DNA of 64,000 bases. Source: Perognathus longimembris pacificus. Lineage: Eukaryota; Chordata; Mammalia; Rodentia; Heteromyidae. The DNA lies in contig NC_063188.1 in NCBI RefSeq assembly GCF_023159225.1, positions 10,623,086 to 10,687,085 on the forward strand. The letters are read 5' to 3'. Both the position numbers and the translations under genes were made by a program. The notes under the pieces were generated by a model. The model saw nothing but the letters and a program-made list of their open reading frames with translations. It was not told where the DNA came from and made no database searches. Each line of letters begins with the position of its first letter. Position 1 is the stretch's first letter. This document shows, one piece after another, positions 39,004-51,850 of the stretch.

Positions 39004-39310
39004 TTTTTTAAGTAATCACACATTTATGGCCTAGAGTGTGCTACCTCAGTAAATGTATACAGTAAGTACTGATCAAGTCAGGATAATTTATATTTCTGTC
39101 TCTTCTTCATTATTCCTCTCCTAGATATGTATAAAGCAGATACTATAAAATACCTTTTTTTTTTTCCTATCAAGCATAGCTTACCCTCTCTTGCATAATT
39201 CTCCCCTACTTGGGGGGAGGAGGGAAAATTAAGTTTTTCAGACAAATTTGTCAACGACATAGACTACAATAAAGAACTTGGGATGCATTTAAAGGCTTAA
39301 AATTTTTGAC

Positions 39311-39514
39311 GGGCTGGGAATATGGCCTACTGGCAAGAGTGCTTGCCTCGTATACATGAAGCCCTTGGTTCGATTCCCCAGCACCACATATATAGAAAAC
39401 GGCCAGAAGTGGCGCTGTGGCTCAAGTGGCAGAGTGCTAACCTTGAGCAAAAAGAAGCCAGGGACAGTGCCCAGGCCCTGAATTCAAGTCCCAGGACTGG
39501 CCAAAAAAAAAAAA
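39311..39514 (+). mobile_element. IDL-Geo dimeric SINE
   Basis: Sense full dimer (GGGCTGGGAATATGGCCTAC to CCCAGGACTGGCC plus A-tail). Low divergence; no clear TSD. Confidence 0.92.
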
Positions 39515-39748
39515 TTGTCATTTAAATATAAGCAGAGATAATGTAGTACTAGAACTAGGATATCATTTGTAGCAGTAGATTTTCTTTGAGAATGCAAGAG
39601 ACCAATTAAGTTGTACATATTTTTAGTCTTTAATTTTAATTCTTGTATTTTAAGAAATGGATAGGATATTCAAAATGGAAAAGATTGCTTGTCAAACTCT
39701 ATTAGCTTGCCTTGAAGAAGGTTATTATCACTATAAAATCTTTTCATT

Positions 39749-39902
39749 GGAGCTGGGAATGTGGCTTCGTGGTAGAGTGCTTGCCTAGCATGAAAAGTGG
39801 AAGTGGCACTGTGGCTCAAGAAGTAGAGCGCTAGCCCTGAGCAAAAAGAAACCAGGGACAGTGCTCAGGCCCTGAGTCTCAAGCCCCAGGACTTGCAAAA
39901 AA
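39749..39902 (+). mobile_element. IDL-Geo SINE with ancestral-looking, internally deleted ID half
   Basis: The left half reads GAGCTGGGAATGTGGCTTCG, then TGGTAGAGTGCTTGCCTAGC and ATG before jumping directly to the Geo half (AAGTGGCACTGTGGCTCAAG). The GTAGAGTGCTTGCCTAGCA segment is closer to classical rodent ID than the usual IDL text (CAAGAGTGCTTGCCTCNTA). Imperfect flanking repeats (AAATCTTTTCAT / AAATATTTTCAT) are present. Confidence 0.82.
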
Positions 39903-40917
39903 ATATTTTCATCAAACCACATGTAAAACACTTAACCTGTATTTATTCTTGTTCTCTTGTTCCCTGAATGTACTTCAAAGCCAGATATTGTAGAAACCAG
40001 GCTATAGCCCTGTTTTTCTGTAGCCAAGATGGGAAAGAGAAGGACTCAGAAAACAGCAAGACTACAAAGGGTCTATTCTTTAACATTCACCTCAAACTCT
40101 GGTCACTGTCAGAGTTCCTATCAGGCCATTCCAACCATCCTATTGCTTAACAAATAAATATTGGACATTCGTTCTTTTACTAAATGGAAGATTTGAATTC
40201 ACTACAAACTTCATGAAGCCTGTCACTTTATTAATGTTTATATTATAAATGATAGGATAGAGAGAGACTTTTTAAATTTTATCCATTCAGGTAAGATGAT
40301 TTAATAATGAAGGATTTTAGGTAACCTCATTTAAAACAACAGGACAAGTTGCAAAGGTAGGTTTTTAATGAAAGCAGTGCTTTCTGAAACTAATATGCAG
40401 TCATGGATAGAAAATTAAATATAATGAGCATACTCTGGAGAAGGTAAATGCTAGAAAGCATAGGAAATAATTACTCAAAATTTCACTAGCTTGTCATCTC
40501 TATTATGGTGCAATGATGAGAAAGGTTGATTAAGAATAAATCTTGTAACAATCTATCAAAAAACCCTCACAATTTGGAAATATTTAAGAAAGAATGGGGA
40601 AAATTGTTTAAATTATGTAACATATCAGGTGCTCCAACTGAGGACAATTAGAAGATTCAGTGTTAAATCTAGGGAATTAATACTGACAATTTGTAGTCTA
40701 CTATTCAAATGGAACCATCCTTTCAGAAACCTGGTAACTATTAATGTCATGTCCACTTATTTCTCATAACGACTTCCCAAGGAATCTTCATTTGTAGATT
40801 TATGGCTTTCTTTTCTATGATGTCAAAACCAATGGAGAGCCAAGTAGAACATTCAGGGATTCATTTCCTATTAAGGAGATAAAACTTTAACATTTGTGAC
40901 TAAAAATATGGAACTTT

Positions 40918-41123
40918 TGGCTGGGAATATGGCCTAGTGGCAAGAGTGCTTGCCTCCTACACATGAAGCTCTCGGTTTGATTCCCCAGCACCGCATATGT
41001 GGAAAACGGCCAGAAGGGGCGCTGTGGCTCAGGTGGCAGAGTGCTAGCCTTAAGCAGGAAGAAGCCAGGGACAGTGCTCAGGCCCTGAGCCCAAGGCCCA
41101 CGACTGGCAAAAAAAAAAAAAAA
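40918..41123 (+). mobile_element. IDL-Geo dimeric SINE, 10-bp TSD
   Basis: Sense full dimer with a 15-base A-tail. Flanked by ATGGAACTTT at 40908-40917 and 41124-41133. Confidence 0.93.
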
Positions 41124-41805
41124 ATGGAACTTTGCTTTTGATTAGGGAGTAAAGATTCCTGATTGATAATACTAGAGTTGATATAAAGGGTAGTACTCTA
41201 TTTGTCTATGATAGGAAAGAAATCTGAATGTTCACAGGATAAAGTTCCAGTTCCTCCCATTATTGCTTATATTGTGGGAACCTTTCAAATGTTGAACACC
41301 ATCCATCCTCTGTATATATTCTATTTTATTGTTATATTTAAAATGTTGTTCTCAGACTATAGTAGGATCAAGTTATATTCTCATGACTGTAGCAACTTAT
41401 ATTGGTAAGACCAAAAAGCTCATCAAGAGAGGGAAACAAACAAACAAAAATCAACTTCAATCACTTTTGTCTTGTGAAACAAAACCATGGCATTTGTACT
41501 ACGTAAATGCCTTTGATTGAAGATAAGATGGTACACTGACCTAAGAAGAAAGCAAAAATTAGTACAGTAAGTAAGGAACTTGCTGAGGATAGTTCCCCAA
41601 CTACTGCTTAAACTGAAACATGATGAATTTATACACTATTTATTCTAAATTTTTTTGCCTATCCTTTTCTACTTCTACTAGCAAATTCCTTTTACATTTC
41701 TGAAAGACTATTCCCAAGATGATCATAAAATTCTGATCCTTAAAAGAGATTTCTTATTTTATCTCTTTTTGGTCTTCTTTTATATTTTGGCTTTTTCTCA
41801 AATTC

Positions 41806-41836
41806 ACACACGCATGCGTGCACACGTGTGCCCACA

Positions 41837-41881
<45 letters not shown>
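41806..41881. repeat. (CA)n microsatellite
   Basis: An interrupted CA/TG alternating stretch passes into more than twenty uninterrupted CA units. Confidence 0.95.
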
Positions 41882-44330
41882 TTTCTTCCTTTCTCCAGTA
41901 AAGAAAGAAAAAAACTCCTTCATGTAGTCATGGTTTCAGAGCTAACAATTTACTTTTCATGATTAATCTCAGCCTTTTTGTACTTCACCCTCCCTTCCCC
42001 CCATTTTCTCCTTGTTGCCACAGGGGACAGACTTGATGTAGGCTCAAGTGGCAGTGAGAAACCATCTGTGGCACAGAGAATCATAATTAGCCATTATTTC
42101 ATAACATAATTACTTTCCACCAAGATATAACTTTTTTTCCAAGTACAAGGAAATTATTCATTGTGCATAAAGAACTTTCTTCTTACCTTTTTTTTTATAC
42201 TAAGGAGTTTCATTAGAAGCCTCTGTGAGTTCCCCAAAAGTTCATAGAATATTTAATACCATGAAGCTATTTTATAATGACATTTTCAAAACTACTTGAT
42301 ATAAATATAAACTAATTATAACATCAAGAGTTTTAAATAAGGAAAAATGAGTAGTATAGTAGTATCTATTTTAGTATGGAAGTAACAGCAAATATTAGAC
42401 ACAAGATAGTGAAAGCACAAAGTTAAAACAAAAGCTTTTCATTTTAGAATGTTTCATAATTCAGTAGCTTCTTTACCTATAATTATTTACTGTTCATCAT
42501 TGCTCCCACTTCTGAAGTACATAGTGTTGTTTCTGTTGTGGTTATGGCAGTGACTGGACAAGTAAGAAATCCATTGATCAGGAAGCCTTTTACATTCATG
42601 AATTTCCAAAGACTTGTGGAAATGATTTACAACTGCCATGTTTTACCATCCTGCCACTACCACAGCTAACTAAATACAAGCAAATAGGTTTCTCAGAGTT
42701 AGTTAGCTTGATGACTTGGGAATAAGTCAGTTTATGTTACTGACTCCATTGTTCTAGTCACATTGATCTGAACTAAGGGGCACATGTTCCTTCTGTGCTA
42801 ACTAATTCCTACAGACCTTGAATTTACCATGTTTTTTTCTCTCATCACACTACACTCCGTAAAACTTGTTATAGTTAATTTGTAAAATAAATGTAAATAT
42901 TAGGTGGAATCTTTTTCATGTCAAAATGCCTTAAAACTTTACTTTTAGAGACATACATTTGATTACTGATGTATATGTGCTTGTACAAATAAATGCACAC
43001 TATAGTTAGGGGGCTTTTGTGGTGAACAGGGTCATGGGATATGAAATGTAGAACTTTTTTTAATAGATAATCCAAATAAACACTCTGATTTGAGATTTAT
43101 TTGATAGGATTTTCATGGTTGTGAGGTTAAGTATTTCTAGACAGATACTGAATAGGTGGTTATCTAGAGTTAAAAATATTTGTCTAGCACATAAAATGGT
43201 TGTTATAGAACATCTACACTTATAACATCTGGAGTTATAACTATTAGTCTCCTCATTTATGGTGTGTTAGTTTGGATGATTCAATCAAGATGTCTGCTTT
43301 TCCGTGTTATACCACTTGGCTTATTTTTATTTATTTATTTTCCAGTAAACAAGCCATCAGGGTACATTTTGAGGCCATGTAAACATCCTCCTCCTAAGAC
43401 CCTAATTTTTAAGATAATATTTTCAGGAATCCAAATCTTCTTTAGAAAAATTAATATAATTTATCAATAAACTAAGAAATGACTACTGATTGCCACATAA
43501 ATCCATGCAAATTTTCAAGCAGTTAAATTGGAAACTGTTTACATGGCTTTTCCCCCCTGTCACAACATTTATGAAAAATAGAATAGAGCAGCACAGAGTT
43601 TTCTTGCTTCAACATTCTTATCACTGAGCATAAGTACAATTGTTTTATAATACAGGTTAGTCCTGGTATGCAGGTTTATTAAAAGTCATTCTGATAATGA
43701 TTTTAATTCTACTCTATGGGAAGGGTGTTGGTTCATGTTAAGATGCCTCAGATGTTTACCTGCAAACTCGGAGATTTCTGTATTGCTGATGTGCTTAGTC
43801 CCTCTGATTTCAGTGTGAAAATTTAAGACCTAACTCTCAATGATAATACTTCACCTCTCTAGCACATATTCAAATATAGCAGGTGTCACAGTGATTGATG
43901 GAGTCCAAGCAGACATTTTTAACACATAAGTTAACATCTAGGGTTATTTTTATAGAGGATTACAAATTAAGTAGAATGAAATGGAGAGTATTGGCTTAAT
44001 CAATAGAGCCGTTTAGAAAAAGGAAATTTACTCAATTATGAAAGGAAATAGATTTAAAATAAACATAAGTAGTGTCATATGCAATGTAGAAGAAAATTAT
44101 CAAATTGAAGTATCGTATCAAGCCAAAGTAGGCATACAGAAGTACTATCTTCTGGCTATAACTTTTGTTTATTTGTATCCTTTACTTAAATAAAAAATAA
44201 CAGAATTGCTACATTTGTGTATTTTATATAAAATTTTTAAAGTACGGACTATGAAAAATTTCCCCCCGTTTTGTTGCATACATATTCATATATGTATGTA
44301 TGTGTGTATATATATGAAACTTTTGGTTTT

Positions 44331-44548
44331 TGTGCTGCCCTGGGGAGTTAAATTCAAGGCCTTGAAATTGTCCCTGAACATTTTTGCTACTCCACTTGAG
44401 CCACACCTCCGCTTTTGACATTTTTGTTAGTTAATTGTGTATGAGGGTCTTGTAGGTTTTCCTGCCCAGGCTGGATTCAAAGCACATTTGATATATCTCA
44501 GCCTCCTGTGTAGCAATGGACTACTGGCATGAGCTATCACTCGACAAT
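44331..44548 (-). mobile_element. B1-Geo dimeric SINE, antisense
   Basis: Geo half (CTGCCCTGGGGAGTTAAATT to CCTCCGCTTTTGAC), B1-like half (CTGCCCAGGCTGGATTCAAA, ATCTCAGCCTCCTGTGTAGC). A TATG/TGTA-rich stretch at 44285-44318 lies at its tail end. Confidence 0.8.
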
Positions 44549-44565
44549 ATGTATAAAACTTTTTT

Positions 44566-44812
44566 CTTTTTTCTTTTTCCCGGTCCTGGGGCTTGAACTC
44601 TGGGTCTGGGCTCTGTCCCTGAGCCTCTCTGTGCTCAAGGCTAATGCTCTACCCCGTGAGCCACAGCCCCGCTTCCAGCTTTTTTTTTTGAGTAGTTTAT
44701 TGGAGGTAAGAGTCACACAGACATTCCTGCCTAGGGTGGCTTCAAGCCAAGATCCTCAGATCTCAGCCTCGAGTAGCTAGGATTACAGGTGTGAGCTACT
44801 GGCACTGGCTTG
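44566..44812 (-). mobile_element. B1-Geo dimeric SINE, antisense, 10-bp TSD
   Basis: Second B1-Geo copy 18 bp from the previous one, same orientation. Geo half (GGTCCTGGGGCTTGAACTCT), spacer GTAGTTTATTGGAGGTAAG, B1-like half (GAGTAGCTAGGATTACAGGT, GTGAGCTACTGGCAC). Flanked by AAACTTTTTT at 44556-44565 and 44813-44822. Confidence 0.87.
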
Positions 44813-45028
44813 AAACTTTTTTAATGAAATAGTTTTTAACTATAGAACCATCACTAATGAATTATGATTTAATGATAATTATATGTATATGCATTTCTGA
44901 GTGATATCTCTAGAAATGAGAAATATATAAAGTTAAATTCGATTATGGGAAGGAAAATAGAAAACAAGCATATTTTCTTTGCTACTAAATGTCTCTGCAT
45001 TTTATGTCTTAAAGAAGTGCTCAGTTGT

Positions 45029-45890
45029 TTTTTTATTGTCAAACTGATGTACAGAGAGGCTACAGTTTCATATGTTAGGCATTGGATATATTTCTTGTAC
45101 TGTTTGTTACCTCCTCCTTCATTCCCCCCTCCCCCTTCCCCTTTCCCTTTCCCCTCTTGAGTTGTTCAGTTGGTTTGCACTAAACAGTTTTGCAAGTATT
45201 GCTTTTGTGGTCGTTTGTCTTTTTACCCTGTGTCTCTCAATTTTGGTATTCCTTTCAGTTTCTTTGTTCTAATACCAGTATATAGTTTCCAATGTGCTCA
45301 GATAAGATACAGAGATAGTGCAGGTACAACCACAGGAAGGGGATACAAGAGGATCATCAGTAATAGAAGCTATGGTATCACATGGCATGTTGAAAGTAGT
45401 TACAACAGTGATATAACCGTCGTTTCCATAACATGGAGTTCATTTCACTTAGCATCGTCTTATGTGTTCATAAGGGCATAACTATTGGGCTCTTGTGATC
45501 CTCTGCTGTGACTAGCCTAAACCTGTGCTAATTATTCCCTATGAGGGAAACCATAGAGTCCATGTTTCTCTGGGTCTGGCTCACTTCACTTAGTATAATT
45601 TTTTCCAAGTTCCTCCATTTCCTTACGAATGGGGCAATGTCATTCTTTCTGATAGAGGCATGAAATTCCATTGTGTATATGTACCACATTTTCCTGATCC
45701 ACTTGTCTACTGAGAGCATCTGGGTTGGTTTCATATTTTAGCTATGACAAATTGTGCTGCGATGAACATTGTTGTGCTGGTGGCTTTAGTGTGTTCTTGT
45801 TTGTGGTCTTTTGGGTAGATGCCCAAAAGTGGGTTTTTGTTTTGGTCCTATTCAGCTATGGATTCCTTAAAATTATTGCAGTGGGAAAAA
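45029..45890 (-). mobile_element. L1 3' end with ORF2 C-terminal remnant, antisense
   Basis: It starts with the family's 3' end (TTTATTGTCAAACTGATGTA, GGCTACAGTTTCATATG, then a pyrimidine-rich stretch) and continues into ORF2. The reverse frame at 45528-45734 reads WYIYTMEFHASIRKND and IILSEVSQTQRN, a clear match to the L1 ORF2 C-terminus. It is 5' truncated at about 0.86 kb and non-functional. Confidence 0.85.
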
Positions 45891-46449
45891 ATAGCCATAT
45901 TCATCTTAGATTTTTTCTTTAGAGCCCCAAAGAATCAGCATAAATTTCCAAAATAAAATTTCCAAATCATAGATGATTCCATGTGATTAGTATTGTTTGT
46001 AGTTAAAGTTTTCTTAAAATGTAATAGAATTACTAGCTTACAATTATTTGAATATGGAATTAGATGTATCTGATTGTTTGTACCTAAAGTCAAATATCTT
46101 CTCTTCATGATCTCTTTATAAAAATAGCCGGAGTTAGTAGGGTGATAGTACACTTTCTTTGGTGAATAAAATAACTGAGGATATGACGTTTTTTGAAATA
46201 ACAGATACAATAGTAGTAAAAACTAAATAGCATAAAATTGGCACAATACTCTGTTTTTGAAGCCTACTCAAAAAACATAATCTGAATTAGAAGTCATGGA
46301 GCACATATTTATCAGTGTGTCTCAAGGCTTTAATTCTGAAGCTAAATTTATATTTGTAGGATAACTCAGTATTTTTGGAACTAAAAAATAAAATAATTGG
46401 CAGGAACGACTGAGAGGAATTTTAATAAGTAAGCCAGATGTAAAAAGGC

Positions 46450-46451
<2 letters not shown>

Positions 46452-46507
<56 letters not shown>
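46452..46507. repeat. (CA)n microsatellite
   Basis: About 27 uninterrupted CA units. Confidence 0.97.
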
Positions 46508-46508
<1 letters not shown>

Positions 46509-47561
46509 CAAATGGAGAAAGAAATCTTATATTCATTGCTCTGTTGCCATGATGATATTAGTTTATTTTGGAATTCCTTAGAAAATCAGTTTTAAAGATA
46601 CAGCCTACACAGAAAATTTTGAGATTGCTCTAGCAACGTATCTGGTCATTTTTAATAGCTTTGTGAAAGAAAATACATAAGACTTTTTAACTTTGTTTTA
46701 TGTGATCATCTGGTAAGTCTCATATATAGATAGTGACATTTTTAAGGTTCTGTCTTATTGTTTGCATCATTTTCATTCACAATAGAATAGGAAAATAAAA
46801 CATAAAACCAATTCATCAATACATTTTCCCATATTGTCCTTCTTTCAATGACATTTGTTCTTTGAAATAATTTGTCTTAGTAACTAGTTTCTTTTCTCTT
46901 AGCCTTAGAACAATGTTGAACAAAATATATATTTTTCATATGTATTTACTGAAATGATAGTCATTTTGTAATAAAACATAAAGACCAAGAATATTATTTC
47001 TTTCTGGCCTCCCTGAATATTTAAAATATGGTAAAGGTCCCAATTACAACCTTTTGTGGGTCTGTTTATGTGTTAACATTTCAAATTATGTAAGTGATTA
47101 CTAACATAGAAGAAAAAAATTGAAGGCTACAGTATTTATTTGTTTTAATTACGACAAAGCTTAAAGGTAATTGTGACTTCTAAATAGAAAAACCTTAAAT
47201 GAAAACATTTCTTTGATCATTATAATTGCTGTAAGCAAGGTTAATAACTGCTAAACCCCTGACTAATGCATTTAAGTATGATTTGCTCAGGCTGGCTGTG
47301 TGAATGGATGGCATGCCTGTGCAGAAGCTCTGATTAAGTTATTCATCAGATATTCTGATGCTAACTCCTTTCGACAACCCTGGAAGTTGAACTACAGAGG
47401 AAACCTCAAATGATTTCTTGGAAATATTTTGCATATAGTGAGTAGCAAAAATACATAATACTCCTTCATAAAACCCTCAGATATACATTGGGATCTTGGC
47501 ACAGAATGTAATAGGAGTAGTGAAAATTAAGGATGATGTTCATTATTACCAGGGGGGAAAT

Positions 47562-47583
47562 ACACACACACACACACACACAC
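47562..47583. repeat. (AC)n microsatellite at a SINE tail
   Basis: Eleven AC units abut the tail end of the antisense B1-Geo copy. Confidence 0.9.
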
Positions 47584-47584
47584 T

Positions 47585-47811
47585 TTGATGTGGCACTTGA
47601 GCTTTAACTCGGGGCCTTGGGCTCTTGCTTGCCTTTATTGCTTAAGGCTAGCACTCTACCATGAAAGCCACAGTCCACTTCAGGGTTTTTGCTAGTTAAT
47701 TGGAGATAAAGAGTCTCAAGGACTTTCGTGCCTGTGATGACTTTGAATCATGATCCTCATATCCCAGCCTCCTGAATAAATAGAATCAATGTGAGCCACC
47801 AGCACCAAGCA
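47585..47811 (-). mobile_element. B1-Geo dimeric SINE, antisense
   Basis: Geo half (GGCACTTGAGCTTTAACTCG, AAGGCTAGCACTCTACCATG), spacer TTAATTGGAGATAAAGAGTC, B1-like half ending GTGAGCCACCAGCACC. Confidence 0.8.
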
Positions 47812-49732
47812 GAAAAAAAACAAAACTTTATAAAGATTTGACAAATCAAATGGGCATAACAACTCCAAAGTTTTACACATTTGTCTGCAAAAGTACAAAG
47901 GATAAAAAATATTTAACAGAGAAAAGGTATGCATTTTCATAATACTTTTATAAATGGCAATGTGATCCTAGGCAAGAAGAGCAATAGCTTTCAGAAATGA
48001 AATTCAAACAGATAAAAGCCCATTGTATATAGTAAATGCTATAACAAAAAAAGAGTGAATTTTAAAAATCCACTGCTCACCACAGAATCAGCAAGGATAT
48101 AGCAACAAAAGTCCCTCTTTGAATTGAATTCTTACAACCCTTGTGTGAAGTATTTGCTGGTTTTAGCCTATGTCATAACAATGAATAATTTTTAATAGTG
48201 TTAGCGGGGGAAAAGCTTCTTACCTGATGATTAGAAATTATTTAAACAGAATCTAGTGTAGGTTAGAAACTGAGTATTTGTACATTTTATCAAAGTCTTT
48301 GAAGCATTCTTCATTTCTCTAATCTGAAACTCCAATGACAGCCCCAGGAAACCTGAAGCATGAAATGCTACAGAAACTGTTTTGGCTAATCAATTTCCAG
48401 ATTAACTAATACATCTGCAGAATGTGATCCTTGCCCCAAACAGTGTGATCATATTGGTCCATCCTGTCAATATCTGGAGCATAAGGAAATTTGCCCCTAA
48501 GTTCAGAATGCTAATTGCTCATAGTTGATCTACTACAGGAAGGATCAGTATAAACTACCTCATCCCAGACCTATGCAGTTTGATAATGCTATTTTTAGCC
48601 CAGAGCTCACTGTAAGAAGAATCTATGTAGGAAAACAACTTGAATAGCATTGGGGCCGTGGGTGGGTAAAAGTGCATCATTATGGAAGTTACCACTTGTT
48701 TTACACACCATACATTAGCTTCTTTGTCCAACAATCTTCAACAGATCATAATAAGATTGTATCTATATGCCATGGGGAAATAAAATTGCATATGAGGGAT
48801 AAGTGGTTTTTACTTAAATCTAGAAATGATGTTGGTTGTATTGCTATGATATTTTTATAAATGTTTGTACCATGATACAAGTGTAACTTTCCCTCCCTTT
48901 TCAGTTTTTGATGTTGTAGTAGTGAGCATAGCAATGAGAACTAATGCTAGACTGTACACTGACAGAATATCTCATAGAGCTACAATAAGCACAATTATTT
49001 TGCATATTAAAGTTTTAGTACTAGAATGCTTGATTTTTCCTTTAAAAGGCCATTATTTTTGACCATTGACTTTTGTGAGGGATGAAAAAATGTAGCAAAG
49101 TTTTACCTCTTTCATTTTTTCTTTTCCCACAATTTCTATCACTCATTCACCATTTCCCAGGACATAGAGATAGTAAGTGGCTGCTATATGTTTATTAAAG
49201 CTATTTAATTCATTCATATTCCTAACCCTTAATAGGAAGGGAATTCACTTAACCAACTCATTTCTTTGTATGATTCTATTCCCAAATATAATTACTTACT
49301 CAAACAAAAATATCTGCTTCCAATAGGGTTAGCAATAAATTAAAGCACTTATTAGTACTTGAGTAATAGTATTTGAATAATAAAAGGCATTTGAATCTGA
49401 CAATTTTTAAATTTCTCATAGCAAAATAGACTCAACATATACTTTAACTGACAATGTCTCTATTCGAACATGCTCCCTATTCTAACATGTTAGAACATAT
49501 CTAGAAAGAATTAGTTATTTATTGAAACCAATAATTAACATTGAGAGTCAACAGAACTATGACAGGTGGCTTTGCATAGTATTATTTTTTGCTCAGCTCT
49601 TGGCCAGATTTCTGTCCATGTGTTATCATTGTTTGGAAGCTCTTTTCTCCAGTACTCTACTTACTTCAAATATGCTGTCTCTGTTTTCACAGCTGAGATG
49701 ACTGTCCTCTATATAAATCATTGTTTGTTTAA

Positions 49733-49880
49733 ATTTAATTTAATTTTATTGTAAAGGTGATGTACAAAAGGGTACAGTTACATCAGTAAGGCAATGAATA
49801 TATTTTCTGTCAAACAGTGCTGCCCCCTGCCAATCATTCTTTTATTCATCACCCTGCCCCAATAGCTGCTGTATTGAATA
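49733..49880 (-). mobile_element. L1 3' end fragment, antisense
   Basis: TTTTATTGTAAAGGTGATGT, then ACAAAAGGGTACAGTTACAT and AAGGCAATGAATA; 5' truncated to about 0.15 kb. Confidence 0.7.
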
Positions 49881-50151
49881 TCAGAAGCCTTAATGACATT
49901 AGTAGCATTTCAGAGGAGGTGTGACTTTCTTTGTTTTTCCTAATGTTCTAAGACTTGCATTAACCATTCATAGTCCTTCCTGCCACAGAAGCTAGGGCTT
50001 CACTTCTTGAAGGCTGAACATCCTTGGAGTTCTCAAGAAGCACTTGTTTTACAATGAACTAACTGGATAGAAGTCTTGTTTTTGTAATTGTGTAAAGTAA
50101 ATGCATGTCAAAGTTGCAAGCAGGTGAGGAACAGTAAGAGTCAAGGAATAA

Positions 50152-50388
50152 GCTGGGCCCTGGTGGCTCACACCTGTAATCTTAGCTACTCAGGAGGTTG
50201 AAATCTGAGGATCACAGTTGGAAGCCAGTCTGAGCAGGAAAGTTCATGAGACTCTTATCTCCAATAAACTAATAAAAAAAAAAGCCAGAAATGGCACTGT
50301 GTCTCAAGTGGTAGAGCTCTAGTCTTAAGCACAAAGAGGCTTAGAGACAGCACCCAGGCTCTTAGTTTAAGCCCCAGGACCAGGGAGA
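50152..50388 (+). mobile_element. B1-Geo dimeric SINE, sense, near full length
   Basis: B1-like half from GGCCCTGGTGGCTCACACCT through TAGCTACTCAGGAGGTTGAA (7SL 5' domain text), linker CTCTTATCTCCAATAAAC plus A-run, then the Geo half (GAAATGGCACTGTGTCTCAA, TTTAAGCCCCAGGACC). The best sense-strand copy for seeing the dimer structure. Confidence 0.9.
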
Positions 50389-50817
50389 AAAAAGAAATGG
50401 ATGAAGTCTGGATGTGTTTGAAACAAGTCTGGACTTGATTTCTTTTATACTCAGTTACTTTTCTTTTGGCCAGCGGAGGCACTTGAGTCTAGGTAGATCA
50501 GGGAGTTCAGGTAAAAATGAAATGCATTTTCTTCCACAAAGTGTTTTTTTGATTCCTTCAAATTTTGCCTAATTTCATAAAGGTCTATCTTCATAAAGGT
50601 TTCAAGTGAGGGGAGATGAAAATGGTATCCCTATTTTTAAAAATCCTGGAAAATATCACTTGCAAGATGCTAATTTCTGGCACACTAATTATTTCACAAA
50701 TTTGTTCATGAGCCTATTTCACTTTTCTATGTACAAATAACACTTTCTGTTTTTACCAAATGCTATAAACATGTAGGGCTTTTTTTGGCCATCCATACAT
50801 ATGTGGATACATACATA

Positions 50818-51031
50818 CAGGGGTGGGTACTGGGGCTTGAACTCAGGGCCTGGGTGCTGTGCCTGAGCTCAGGGCTAGCATTCCACCACTTGAGCCACAG
50901 CTATACTTTTGGCTTTTTTGTGGTTAGTTAGAGATAAGAGTCTCACGGAATTTCCTGCCAAGGCTGGCTTTGATCCTCATATCTCACCCTCCCGAGTAGC
51001 TAGGAGTACAGGTATGAGTCCAAGACTCCCG
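50818..51031 (-). mobile_element. B1-Geo dimeric SINE, antisense
   Basis: Geo half (CTGGGGCTTGAACTCAGGGC to CACAGCTATACTTTTGGC), spacer TTAGAGATAAGAGTCTCACG, B1-like half (CAAGGCTGGCTTTGATCCTC, GAGTAGCTAGGAGTACAGG). ACATACAT units lie at its tail end. Confidence 0.85.
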
Positions 51032-51796
51032 ATTTAGAGTGTCTTAATAAATCGTTGTCTAATTAGCATATGGATTTCCCTATCTGAGTGGCTATGATAC
51101 ACACCTAAACATTTGGCTGAGTAGACTCAACCCCTATCATTTTTGCATAACTTTTTTTCTTAGACGTTAAAATGGTCCTTTGTCCTTAGTAGTTAGCAGC
51201 AAGACATTAAAAAGAACCATACTTTCATGGGGGAGATTATCTAAGTACAAACATAGTGGAGAATTTATCTTTTTATGAAATTTTAGTGAACCTTTATTTG
51301 CTGTGATTGTGGCCATCCAACCTATTACCATCTCATCAGGAATTGGTATTATTCAGCATATTGAAGAAATTACTCTTTCAGAAAGCCACATGCAGAGCTG
51401 TTCTATCAGAATTCATAATAGGTCAAAAGTTCATTGAAACCCTTCATGTAAATGTTTTCCCTATAGGAGGATCTCATTTAAGAGAATTCAGAAATGTAGC
51501 TATAAAAGCAATTTCTATTCTAAATCTGTGTTGCCTCTAGGATTCCAAGAGTAGGCTCATATAGTCCAGTATAATAACATTAAAATATATTTAGTGTAGT
51601 GACTTATACTTTCAGAGCATGGTTGTCTACATTACCTTGTGTGGCCCTATACACACTTGTCATGTGATCACAACTACTACATTTCATTTGGTTTGTTTGT
51701 TTTTTACTATTGAAGTAAATGCAAAAGATAGGACAAAATTTTTCTAGCAACAAATAAATAAGAAGGAAAGCTTAAAATTTCTCACTTTCTCCATTT

Positions 51797-51850
51797 ATAT
51801 ATTTATATATGTAGTGAACATATATATATATATAATTACAATATATGTGT
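51797..51850. repeat. (TA)n-rich microsatellite
   Basis: TATATATTTATATATG followed by ATATATATATATATA. Simple repeat. Confidence 0.85.

Noticed and set aside
41806..41881. CRISPR-like or minisatellite array
   Set aside because: It is a plain CA microsatellite. No spaced direct repeats of CRISPR type occur in the window.
45528..45734. Functional L1 ORF2
   Set aside because: Only a short C-terminal remnant is open; the element is 5' truncated at under 1 kb.
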